Shown: positions 1 to 11,700 of the stretch, piece by piece | Numbering within the stretch: position 1 is the stretch's first letter | Layout of the letters: every line of letters begins with the position of its first letter | NCBI RefSeq assembly: GCF_954871325.1 | Contig: NC_088776.1 | Coordinates: 49,680,569-49,744,568 of the forward strand | Direction of reading: 5' to 3' | Length of the DNA: 64,000 nucleotides | DNA from: Gordionus sp. m RMFG-2023 | Lineage: Eukaryota > Nematomorpha > Gordioida > Chordodea > Parachordodidae | Made by a program: the position numbers and the translations under genes | Notes under the pieces: model-generated | Databases searched by the model: none | What the model was told of the DNA's origin: nothing | What the model saw: the letters and a program-made list of their open reading frames with translations, nothing else

Positions 1-246
1 ATTAAAATAGTATTCATTTAATAATAATTTAAATAATTTTATTAATTTTTAAATAATAAAATTAAATCTATATATCACTCAATAAAATTATAAAAGAAAT
101 CGTTCAGGGGGCAATTAAAAAAATTTATTTTTAGTTCAAGGGGATATTAAGGAGCAATTTAAAAAAAATATTTTTTGCTTCAGGGGGTTATTCAAATTTT
201 TCAGGGGGCTCGAGCCCCTGCGCACCCCCTCCTAGCGACGCCACTG
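1..246. mobile_element. Right end of a hAT-like DNA transposon running off the window
   Basis: The stretch ends in a GC-rich tip at 200-246. Read inward on the minus strand, it begins CAGTGGCGTCGCTAGG and continues into GGGGG-rich sequence. A CAGTGG start is typical of hAT ends. The tip abruptly meets the tandem repeat that begins at 247. The first eight flanking bases, GTATTAAG, also occur inside other copies of that repeat, so they are the likely target duplication. The other end lies outside the window, so the family call is an inference. Confidence 0.5.
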
Positions 247-1780
247 GTATTAAGCTCATTAAGAGGAATCAAAAAATATTAATATTAATATTAAGTTTAT
301 AAATAATTTATAACTTATTGAGATTTTTAAAACACTTAATTTCTTCTTTTTTTGACTAAACTACGGGCCTTGTTAAATATACATTATTGTTAAAAAATGA
401 ATACAGAATCATGTATAACTTTTTAAGGAGATTCAGAAAATGGTATTATTTATTTTTTTTAAAAAAATATTTTAATTATCAAAAATATTTTTTTTTGACT
501 AAGCTCCCGCCCCTATGCGCCCCTTATCAAAGAAGCTTATTTCATAAAAGATTAAAGCATAATCGTATTAAGCTCATTAAGAGAAATCAAAAAATGTTAA
601 TATTAAGTTTATAAATAATTTTGAGATTTGGTAAAAACAGTTAATTTCTTCTTTTTTTTGGACTAAACTACGCGCCCCCTATCAAAGAAGCTTATTTCAT
701 AAAAAATTAAAGCATAATCGTAAGCTCATTAATAGAAATCAAAAAATGTTAATATTAAGTTTATAAATAATTTATAACTTATTGAGATTTGGAAAAAACA
801 CTTAATTTGTTCTTTTTTTGACTAAACTACGCGCCCCCGTTAAATATACATTATTTTTAAAAAATAAATACAGAATCATGTATAACTTTTTAAGGAGATT
901 CAGTATTATTTATTTTTTTTAAAAAAATATTATTATTATCAAAAAAAATTTTTTTTTGACTAAACTACGTGCCCTTACGCGCCCCCTATCAAGGAATCTT
1001 AATTAAAGCCTAATCGTATTAAGCTCATTAAGAGGAATCAAAAAATATTAATATTAAGTTTATAAATAATTTATAACTTATTGAGATTTGGAAAAACACT
1101 TGATTTCTTCTTTTTTTGACTAAACTACGCGCCCCTACACGCCCCCGTTAAATCTACATTATTTTTAAAAAATGAATACAGAATCATATATAACTTTTCA
1201 AGGAGATTCAGAAAATGATATTATTTGTATATTTAACGGGAGCGCATAGAGGGCGCGTAGTTTAGTCAAAAAAAGAAGAAATTAAGTGTTTTATCCAAAT
1301 CTCAATAAGTTAGAAATTATTTATAAACTTAATATTAACATTTTTTGATTCCTCTTAATGAGCTTAATAGGATTATGCTTTAATTTTTTATGAAATAAGC
1401 TTCTTTGATATGGGGCGCGTAGTTTAGTCAAAAAAATTTGTTTTTTCAAAAGCCCACTAGGTTATAAAAAGTTTTAAAATATAATATTAACATTTTTCCA
1501 TACTTTTTAATAAGCTCTATATGATACTACGTTCATTTTTTATAAATTAAGCTTTTTTAATAGGGGGCGCATAGGGGCACATATTTTAGTCATGTAAAAA
1601 ATTAATTTTTTAAAAATTTTACTATGTTACCATTTTTTAAAATAAAAAAAAACATTTTCTGCTTTATCTTATGAAGCTAAATACGATTCTATGCTAATAT
1701 AATTTAAATTAAGCTTCTTTCATAGGGGGCGCGAAGTTTTCGGGGCCGCGTATTTTAGTCATGCCCCAAAAAATGGTTGG
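247..1780. repeat. Tandem and inverted repeat block with GCGCCCC/GACTAAACTACG motifs
   Basis: Units beginning near 247, 562, 714 and 1013 share the order: AAGCTCATTAAGAG, an AT-rich core, CTTATTGAGATTTGG, then TTTTTTTGACTAAACTACG and a GCGCCCC patch. Unit lengths differ (about 150-310 bp) through internal deletions. From about 1215 the same sequence runs in reverse orientation (TAGTTTAGTC at about 1260 and 1420) and decays towards 1780, so the block folds back on itself around 1215. No credible coding sequence is seen. It may be the body of a foldback transposon. Confidence 0.7.
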
Positions 1781-1784
1781 TTTT

Positions 1785-2080
1785 AATAAAACAATGTTAG
1801 AATTTTCAAAAAAAAGTTAATTTTAAAAAACAATGTTAAAATTTACAAAAAACAGATTTGTACAAAAAACAAGGTTAGATTTAAAAAACAATTTTAGGAT
1901 TTACAAAAAAAGATGTTTTCAAAAAACAATGTTTGAATCTACAAAAAAAAGCTCCATTTGGGGGCAGCAGCCTAAAATTTTATATTTACCCCCATTTGGA
2001 GGAACCTAGATTATAATTTTCTTATTTACCCCCAAATGGGGGCAAGCAGCCTAAAAAATAATTTTCTATGGGGCGCGCAG
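1785..2080. repeat. Degenerate short tandem repeat and a CCCCCATTTGG palindrome
   Basis: From 1785 to 1945 a unit of roughly 35 bp (AAAACAATGTTAGAATTT followed by an A-rich spacer) is repeated about five times with many changes. From 1950 to 2045, CATTTGGGGGCAGCAGCCTA and TTTACCCCCATTTGGAGG alternate in both orientations, so this part can form a hairpin. A GC patch (GGGGCGCGCAGCC) near 2070 resembles the patches in the preceding repeat block. No gene is seen. Confidence 0.5.
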
Positions 2081-2291
2081 CCTCTGCCTATTAAAACTTC
2101 TGATTTTTTTAAATTATAAAATTTTCCTAAAATTTGAGCATATTTGTAGATTAAGCTTTATATTTCAGTTCTAATATATTAAAAATCTACAGACTTAAAA
2201 ATAATTGGCTACTTAATTTAAAAATCTTTTATAGGTAAATAGTTATTACCTTTCTATTTTTTTAGGACTATCTTGCCAAAGAATCTAACAA

Positions 2292-2715
2292 ATGAATAAA
2301 AGCTCTCTCTTCACCGATAACTATATAACCAATGTTAAACCTGCAACAATGGTTATACACGAAAAGCCTACTTTATCACATTCAAATATTTCTCAAAATG
2401 AACAAGAACAACCTTTCTTGTATTGGAGACACTTCAGTTTCAGAAAGCTTTGGGTTTTTACTGGCCCTGGCTTTCTCATGAGCATAGCCTATCTGGATCC
2501 AGGGAATATAGAATCCGATCTTAGATCAGGTTCCCTAGCTCAATATCATTTACTATGGGTTCTTCTCTTATCTACCATTCTAGGTTTGATTTTTCAAAGA
2601 CTAGCTATACGTTTAGGAGTGGTAACTGGCCAGGATCTAGCTGAATGTTGTGGAAAATTCTACAAGCCCATTCCAAAATATTTAACCTGGGTCTGCATTG
2701 AAATTGCCATCATAG
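2292..2715 (+). CDS. Nramp: Nramp coding exon 1
   Basis: This exon encodes residues 1-141 plus one base: a 50-residue hydrophilic N-terminus, then TM1 with DPGN, TM2 ([19 protein letters not shown]) and the start of TM3 ([12 protein letters not shown]). The donor is ATAG|GTTTTG. Read-through gives a stop 12 bp later, confirming the exon end. Confidence 0.93.
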
Positions 2716-5700
2716 GTTTTGCCATCTAGATTATAAATATAATTGATTACTTTTTTTAATGAATAAAACAGAATTTATAGTAACCATATTGGGCAACATG
2801 TCACTTTCAAAATACATAATGTTATATTTTACAACTAATTGTTTGAGCAACATTGTCGTTACTATAAATATAGTTGTACAATATCACTTTTTGGAAGCTA
2901 ATACTATATTGCCATTATTTGATATTGGCCAATTACCAATCTGATATCATTAATATTATTAGTTCATAAATACTTTAGGTTGCCATTTTATTGGATTGGT
3001 TTAAAAAAATTAATAATATTGTATATGTCAATAACTGACATTTTAAAAAAAGGAAAAAAATATTGTTCATATCCAATCTGATATAAAATATTGGTATAAA
3101 CATAAATGAGGTTTTAAAATAAAAATTAGAGATGTACCAAATATTTATTTTCCACTTAACTGTTAAATACAAATCAATTAAAATTTATGAATAAAATATT
3201 GGATGCGTATTTGTCAAAAATTAAATTTTTTAAATAAAAAAAGTGAAAAAAATTATGAAAATAAGAAGCCACATAAGGAATTGAATATTTTCAAATAAAA
3301 ATTGTAACCTATTATATTTTTTTAATATATAAATTTGAGCTCTGCTTATCCAAAAGCCTGGAAACCAAGCCAAGCAAATTAAAAAGAATTATACTAGACT
3401 AAGCAAAAAATTTAATGAGCTGGCCTGGGCAATTTGTGTGCAAATAAAATAAAATATTATAATTATTTAACAAGTTTTTTATGGATCCAATTTCAATAGC
3501 AAACACAATTGATTTATATAAAAGGTTTATTAGAAAGAAATAGATAAATATCCTGCACGACAGGATGGAGCCTTCAATATAAAGCTGTTACAACATTTTT
3601 TGAATATAGAATAACCTATTTTGTATGCCCTTGGAGAAATATCATATTTACCTGAAACAGATATTTCATTTGAAACTGATATATTATATAATTTATTCAT
3701 TAAAATGTATTAATAAATTATTTATTACAAAATAATTTTTATTTTTCAAAAAAATGGATTTGGCTGAAGTTTTGAGAATTGGGAATATTATTATATTACA
3801 GCTTAGAAATCCAAGAGCTAATATCGAATAGGTATTTCTAGAGATTTATGTAATTGTTGAGGTGAAAGCATAATTATATGATTTTGAGATTCACAAGCCT
3901 CAACTTTCATCGACAAACAAATCGTTCCAATATTAATATTGACTCAATTAAGGATTGCCAAAAATTAGCCCTTTTTATTCCACTTTTAGATATAATTTTG
4001 ACTCAAATCAATGAACGATTTGTGATTTACCATTTGGCTTAATTCAATTTACAACTATCTCTTATAACTCCCACTGATTTGAGGATATATCAAATCTTGT
4101 TATTGACAAACTAAATATTTAGCTAAATTTTATTCACAGGTTATAAATGTATTTGAAGGCCAATTAATTTCAGAATTTAAATGGTATGAAAAATTCATTT
4201 TTATAGATAATCCTCCTGAAAATACAGTGAAAGCTTTGCATCATTTAAAATATATTTATAAGTTTTTCAAATATATTAAAATTACTGTATATTTTGGGAA
4301 TGATACCAATTAGTATAAGCTTCATTACAGAGAATAAAAACATATATCAAAAGTACGACATTTTAAAATTAATTGAATAGACTAGCTTTACTCATCGAGA
4401 ACTAATCCTGAACACAGAACTGGCACAATTGCAAAGAAAAATGAATTTTCATTTATGAATGATATTTTGATTAACTTTTTAAATCATCATAAAATTTTTA
4501 ATTTTATTGTGATTTACTTTACATAACGGTTTATATATCTATAATATTTATAACTAGGGATGTACCGATATTTTATATCGGATCGGGCTGATATTTCACT
4601 CATTTTAAAATATCGGTTATCGGCAAATATAAAATTTTCCGATCCGATCCGATAAAAAATGGCGCTTTTAACAAAAATAAAATATTATAAAATTTAAAAA
4701 AAAAGTTATATCTAAAATGCCATCTATTTTTATAAATAAAATCCAAATCCATTTTTATGTTTAATTTTTTTTAATAGTAATAATTAGTTAATAAGCATTT
4801 TGCCATATAGTTATTTTTTTTCTCATTCAGTTAAAAAAGTGTTCAGTAATCTCTTCGGAATCTGTTTTTAGTGATGCTAGCAGTGGCCCCTACACTTTTT
4901 GAGAGAATGAAGCAGAATACCCCCATGAAAAGTACCCCCCCCCCCTCCCTTCGAAAAAATGATAATTATGACACCCCTAAATTTCAAAAATAATTTTTAT
5001 TGCATCAATTTTTAATATATAATATAAATAAAATGCAAAAAATATAACTTTATAAATATTATTTTTAAATTAATAATTTAGATAAATTAGGGGAAGAGAA
5101 AGCGAAAGAATTTATAATTTCATCAGTATTTGATTGTTTAAATAAAATTTTTTCCATTGATAATATGGTTAAATTATTGAGAAAAGAATCTTTCATGGTA
5201 CTGCGCAGTCTTGTTTTAATTAATTTAATTTTACTCATGACTCTTTCGGCAGTACATGAGGTTGTGGGAATGGTTAATAAATATTTGTATAAAATTCTTA
5301 AATTAGGGAAAGCAGAAAAATTTAAAAGTAAACGATAAGGTAAAATAAATGAATAGTTTTTCCAATCTGAATCGTAAGTCCCTGAATTATCATCATCATC
5401 AGAAGTAGCTAAATAATGTATTGGTAAAAATATTTTAATTAAATAAATTTACAATTCTCAGAATCTGACAAATCTTTATATTCTTGAACCTCTAGGTCAT
5501 GAGTAATAATTACATTCCCCATTTTGGCCATCTTATAAATATTTCTAAACTTCAACATTTCTTCGAAAATTTGACTTGAATTTAAATTGTAAAATTCACA
5601 GATATCCTCGATATCTTCTTTAATAATTGATTTTTCTGCCATTCCCTTTGGCGTAAAAAATGATGTTTGATGTAAAAATTTCATGGAATCATCATTAAAT

Positions 5701-8700
5701 CTTTCGTTAAACTGTATAATAATTAAATCGAGTGCAGCATAAAACACACCTATTTTAAAGCTAAAAAAATTTCTTGATGAAAGTATATATATATCTCTCC
5801 TTTTTGGATTGTAATGTTTGAAGTCTAGAACTTTCAAAAAAGCAAAATGTAGATTTCTCTCCTCATAAAATCTTGCGCCTTTGAAAAAATATCCAAAAAT
5901 TCAGTGTTATTATCTATTAGAATAAAAATAATTAAGACAATAATTTATACTATACTTCCTAAATTAATCAAGCAATCTTTTGTCAGTTGAATTTGATTTA
6001 TTGCATACCCTATATCCTTCGAAATGGTTTGCAATTTTGTACAAGCCAAACTTGTTATCAACAATATTTTATCCAAAACACAAAGTGATAAGATTAAATC
6101 AAATTTTTCTATTCTAAAGACTATAGCACTAGCCATAGTGGAAGTGGCAGGATCTTCAGAATCCTTTAAATTTGTTAAAGCTGCCCTCAAGGCATGATAA
6201 AGTTGAAAAAAATTTACAATAGCTATATATGACGATAGCCAGCTTCTAAATAAAAAAAACATTTAAAATTTAAATAAATAAGGAACTATTACCGAGTGGT
6301 ATTCTTGACGCGTAGAAATCGTTGCGATTTTTTCAGATCATTACACTGAAATTTTTTGAGTACCTCATATATTTTTACACCATTAAAATAGACATAAATC
6401 TCATCTAGTATTCCTAGAACATTTCGAAGTTCTTTAATTGATTGGCATAATTGAACAACGATTAAATTTAATCGATGACAATAACACCAAATAAAAGCTG
6501 CCTTTGGCGCCTCTGCTCTAATCAACTTGCACACCATTGATTCTTCCACTCATGTTTGAGACGCCATCATAACTTTGCCCAACTAGATATTCAAGGGGTA
6601 AATTCATCGAGCCAAGTTTGGATATTATATTATGCTTTATATAGAGACCTGTGGTATTTCCCGTACAATATATGTCAATCAGTCTTTCAACAGGTTTCGA
6701 CGTCTCACTATTTTCATCATATCTTACTATCAAAGCTATTGCTTCTGATTTCGAAACATCGTATGTGCCATCAACTATGATTGAAAAGCACCTGTTAAAT
6801 GTAATCTCATTTTGAATTTTTTTTATAACCATATTTTTCAGGGTTTCAATGAGAATGTTTATGTTATTATATGATAATAGGTTTGAATATAATTTCGTTT
6901 TTAATCCCTTATTTTTTTTATCCTTTTTTCTTTCTTCATTTTGCTGTATATACATTTTTAGTATAGGTTCAGAATCTGCAATAAGCTTAATAAGGGCCAT
7001 CATATTGCCTTCTTGTTGCCTGTTCTCCCAGAAGGCTTGGTTACGAGATATTAAATAATCTAAACATCTTATTATAATTCTTATAATAGAACGGTTATTA
7101 TCTACACATTCTTTCTGAGGTGTTATAAATTTTAATATCGAATTTTTATTATGAGAAAGCCTTCCATAATCGGCCATCATATGTGCCTGTGAAGATTCAT
7201 GCAGAATAATATCACGATTAAAATTTTGCCATTTATCTAGACCTTCACATGTCCATTTTGAATTTGCGTGTGGACCACCAAATAAGAGACATGTTAAGCA
7301 AAAAACTTTATACATTTTAATACTATAAGTAATCCAATTTCTAGGAATTTTGCTATTATCAATATTGGTTAATATTTTTAGGCATATTTTAAAATTGGAA
7401 AAATAATTTATGACAAGAATTTTCGGATAACAAATTTACTAAACATCCACCAAAATTTCCGTCAATATATTAAATTAAATATTAAGTGGGGGGGGGGGTA
7501 TTGTTACATTTATAAACCAGAAATCATATGATCATGATGGATGTAAAAAAAAGTACCCCCACTCAAATTTACTGAAGCAGTTGTTTCTGACTCCCCCCCC
7601 CTAGCGTTGTAGGGGCCCCTGGATGCTAGTGATATTGACAGTCCCCATCACTGCAGACTGATCTCTGGTAAATTGGAAATTTTGAGTATCACGTCGATTC
7701 GGCGCGGAAAATTTGGCGCATCGTCAATTCAGCGCGGCGACAATTCGGCGCGTATCTAATACAGTTGCAATTTATTATAAATTTATTAGTATAAAAAAAG
7801 GATGATTAAATAGAAATGATTTTGAATGTTGATCATATTAATTATTTCTTCATATTTTTTTTACAAAATCAATAAAAAAAAAATTAACAACCAATATTTA
7901 TACCGATTTCCTTGCTGGACCAATTTACCACATTATAAGGTAGGGGAGACTGGGGTTAGTCGAACCGATTTTTATAAAATTGGCTATAGCTCCTGGTTTT
8001 TTAGATAATATAAAAAAAATATGCTATTATTTATGCCAACTAATGACAAATATCAAGTTTGTGCATAGAACACAAAATATTTTATATTCTAAAAATTATC
8101 AGCAAAAGAAACAAAATTGAAAAAATGGCCAACTATTTTTGAAGGCAATGATTTGATATATTTCTAAAAACTTCATGGAAATGATTAATAATTTGTGCAA
8201 AAATAAATATTTTTTTAAAATAAAAATTTGATTTTCAATAATAATATCTAAAAGTTGATGAAAATAGGTGAACTAGATTTATTTAACTTTCTTTTTATTA
8301 TTTAAAACCTCAAATCTTCTAGGGAATTTGAATTTAAAAACATTTTGATTTAATTAAAGTAGTGCAGGGGTCAAAAATTGGTATTAATTTATAAATCCGG
8401 GCCAAAATAAAAAAATATGGGCTGGCCATTATCATTACTTAGCTTATAACAATACTTTGCATAATATCACAGATACTAAATATCCAATTCGTTTATTTTA
8501 AAATATTGTTTTGTTTAATTTTCACCAAACCTGGATTCGGAATAAGGCCATAACATTATACTTATATATTGGTTAGGATTAATGAATAATAATTTAAAAA
8601 TTTGGTTCGGTTTAATATAAATCATTAGTTATTATTCATAATTTTGTTTAACAATTTTATTTGGAAAAATATTTCATAGGAATTTATTTTAATTTTGTTG

Positions 8701-11700
8701 ATTTTCTCGAAAATTTTACATATTTTATTTGGAGATTTTTTTTCCGAAGATTTTGGTTTTTTCCTATTTTGTTAATTTTCTAAAAATAATTTAATATTTT
8801 ATATGGATCAAAAATTAGGGGATTATTTTCCCGGGAATTTTTTTTCCGGGGAATAAATTTCAGAGACCTGCAGGCCCGGCCCTAAGCCCGGGCAGGGCCG
8901 TATTTTAAATTTTTTAAATATACCCGGGCCGGGCCTAAAAAATTTTTTTAAACATATCCGGGCCGGGCCTAAAAATTTTTTTTAAAACTATATCCGGGCC
9001 GGGCCTTAATATTTTTTATAAAAATTTTTACATTATGAGTTAATGGTTATAAGATTATATTATATTATAGTTATGATTAATATAATATTGGGTGATGGTT
9101 AACACTACCTAACAACCCACAGATCGATCTAATTATTAATTTCCTGCAAATTTATTCAAAGTATTAATATATTTTTTTATAATTCATATCTAAATTTTTA
9201 CAACATATTTTACCAAAACAATCAAATAAAGGAATATCTTAAATAAGCCCCAATATTCAAGTATTATTAATATATTTTTTTATAATTCATATCTAAATTT
9301 TTAGAATATATTTTACCAAAACAATCAAATAAAGGATTATCACTTCTTAAAGTTTGTAATTGATTTTACTTAATATAAAGCATTTTTTAATTGAAAAATT
9401 TGTTTTACACAAGTATCATTTTATTTCTCTTTTTCTCTGTCCCAAATTCAAGCAATTACGTATGTAGTCAGGGACAGATCGCATAATGACGGAAAACTAT
9501 ATAAAAGATTATATTAAATTACAAGAGGCTCAGGAAGTAAATGAAATACCATCGACCAGTCAAATTACGACTGTTGTTAAACAAACTGAATCGTTTTATG
9601 ACAAATGGGGCGATGGTAATTCTGGTAATATGTCAATACCCGATGATGAATATTATAATTACATAAATAATAGATAAAACATTTAAGGTGGATAATTTGT
9701 TAGAGTGGTGGGCGGCTCATCAAAGCGAATTTCCAATTTTAGCAAAATTGGCAATTCCTGCTTTAAGTGCAAGCTGTGAGCGGAATTTTTCCACTACTGG
9801 GAGAATTCTTGAAGAAAGAAGAAGTAATTTTCAACCTGAAAAGGTAGATATGCTTCTCTTTCTTCATGATAATTTGTGAATTTTTAATATCTTTTTGAGT
9901 ATAGGGTTTCGTCAATCATGCTGGTTTTTTACTTTGCAAACTGTCAAATATTTATTGCATTTATTATATTTACCTTGAGCCATGAAAGTTTTTAATCCAA
10001 CATTTTTCATTATTTTTTTTACAATATTATATAATACAATTATCTTCTTTTGTTAAAAATTTATATTATAAAATAAATTATATTAATATTGTGCAATTAG
10101 ATTATATTTCCAAAATACTATTTATTATACATGCATTTTTTTAAATAGCGATTTATTTTTATTTTATAAATTAAATACAATATATTATATTCTCAAAATA
10201 TTTTCCATTTTTATAAATTAAATATTAGTTTTATTTTTTTTAAATGTAATATAAAATATAGTATATGACAAATATTATTACCATTTTTATGAATATTAGT
10301 TTTATTTTTATAAATGCAATATAAAATATAGTATATGCTCAAAATATCCATTTTTATAAATAACAGTTTTATAATTTTTATAAATTCAATATAATATTCT
10401 CAAAATATTAGCTTTTTACATGCATTTTTTAAATAATAAGCGATAATACTTGCTGAAAAATATGGTAAAATACCTCATAGGTGAATTTTTGTATATACCA
10501 GGTCGAATATAATTTAAAAAAATTCCGAGCCGGGCCTGAAATTTTTTTTTAAAAAAATATCCGGGCCAGGCCGTAAAAAATTTTTTTTTTAAATATCCGG
10601 GCCATGCCTAAAAAATTAAAGCCGGGCCGGGCCGTGCAAATGGTACCTCTGCAGGTCTCTGATAAATTTCCTAGATTCAAAATTATGTTAAATCTTAATT
10701 CCTCCTTTTCCCTGTGACTGCTTTCCGCCATCAATCTAAGGTTTTGGGCAGTGGCGAATATCAAAATTCTTGGTAGTTCCGGTAGCAAATGCTTGCTATC
10801 ATATTGAAGGAATGACAACCCCGAACATGTTTTTCTATAGATATCAGGTAAATCTAGATCATAACTGTTTGTCGGGGTAGGTAATGGAGAACCCATGAGC
10901 GATCTAGCTTGCTGGATGGTTCGTTTTATTGACGTGATGGGCGGAAGGGCAGCATGAAGGGATCGGGAACCCTCTATTTCAATGCTTATAATTTTTTGAG
11001 GTGTATCAGTCACCTCAATAGCCCGTTTTTTAATGTTATTTAGGCATTCGGTTTTTAAGACCTCTATACCATCTATCACATGATTATGATTATCAATATG
11101 AAAAATTACCTCTTCATTTAATGTGTGGCATCGTCCTTTGTGGTAGGTCTACCTTCCAATAATTTATAAGTCTCTACACATTTCCATATTGTTTTTTGAT
11201 TTATAATTCTTTCTTTCCTGAATATGTATTGATCATGAACTAATTGTTTTGATCCACGTTAACTTATGACATAATTTAAAGGCATTCTTAAAAATAAAAG
11301 TAAACTATAATATAAAAAATTATAAATGATATACAAAAATAAGATTATTAATATTTACCTTTAAATAGGAATTCTCAATTTACAATGATTAAATTATGGA
11401 AAATAAAGATTAAATTACGGAAGGAAATGAAAAATATTAAAGTTTTTTTTACAGACTTTTAAAATGAAAAAAAAGGACAAAATTTTAAGATAAATAATTC
11501 TATTTATTAATTTGTTGTTATAAAGTTAAGCGGGGAAAAAAAGAAAAAGGAGATTTGGATTTTATGTTTAATTTAGATTATAAAATTTATTGAGAAAAAT
11601 AACGATTGAATTCTTTAAAATTATTGAACAAAAGGAATAAATCCGAAAATAAAATATATATTAATTTATTTTTGTTTCTAAAAATAGGCGGGAACAAGGG

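Noticed and set aside
2759-2944. Small open frame just after Nramp exon 1 as an extra exon
   Set aside because: It lies inside intron 1, has no splice signals giving the Nramp frame, and the conserved protein continues directly from exon 1 to 13778.
7826-8008. 60-codon open stretch on the plus strand, repeated at 12721-12903 on the minus strand, as a conserved small protein
   Set aside because: Both copies lie in the arms of the MULE inverted repeat, so the conservation is of DNA. There is no start context or similarity to a protein family.
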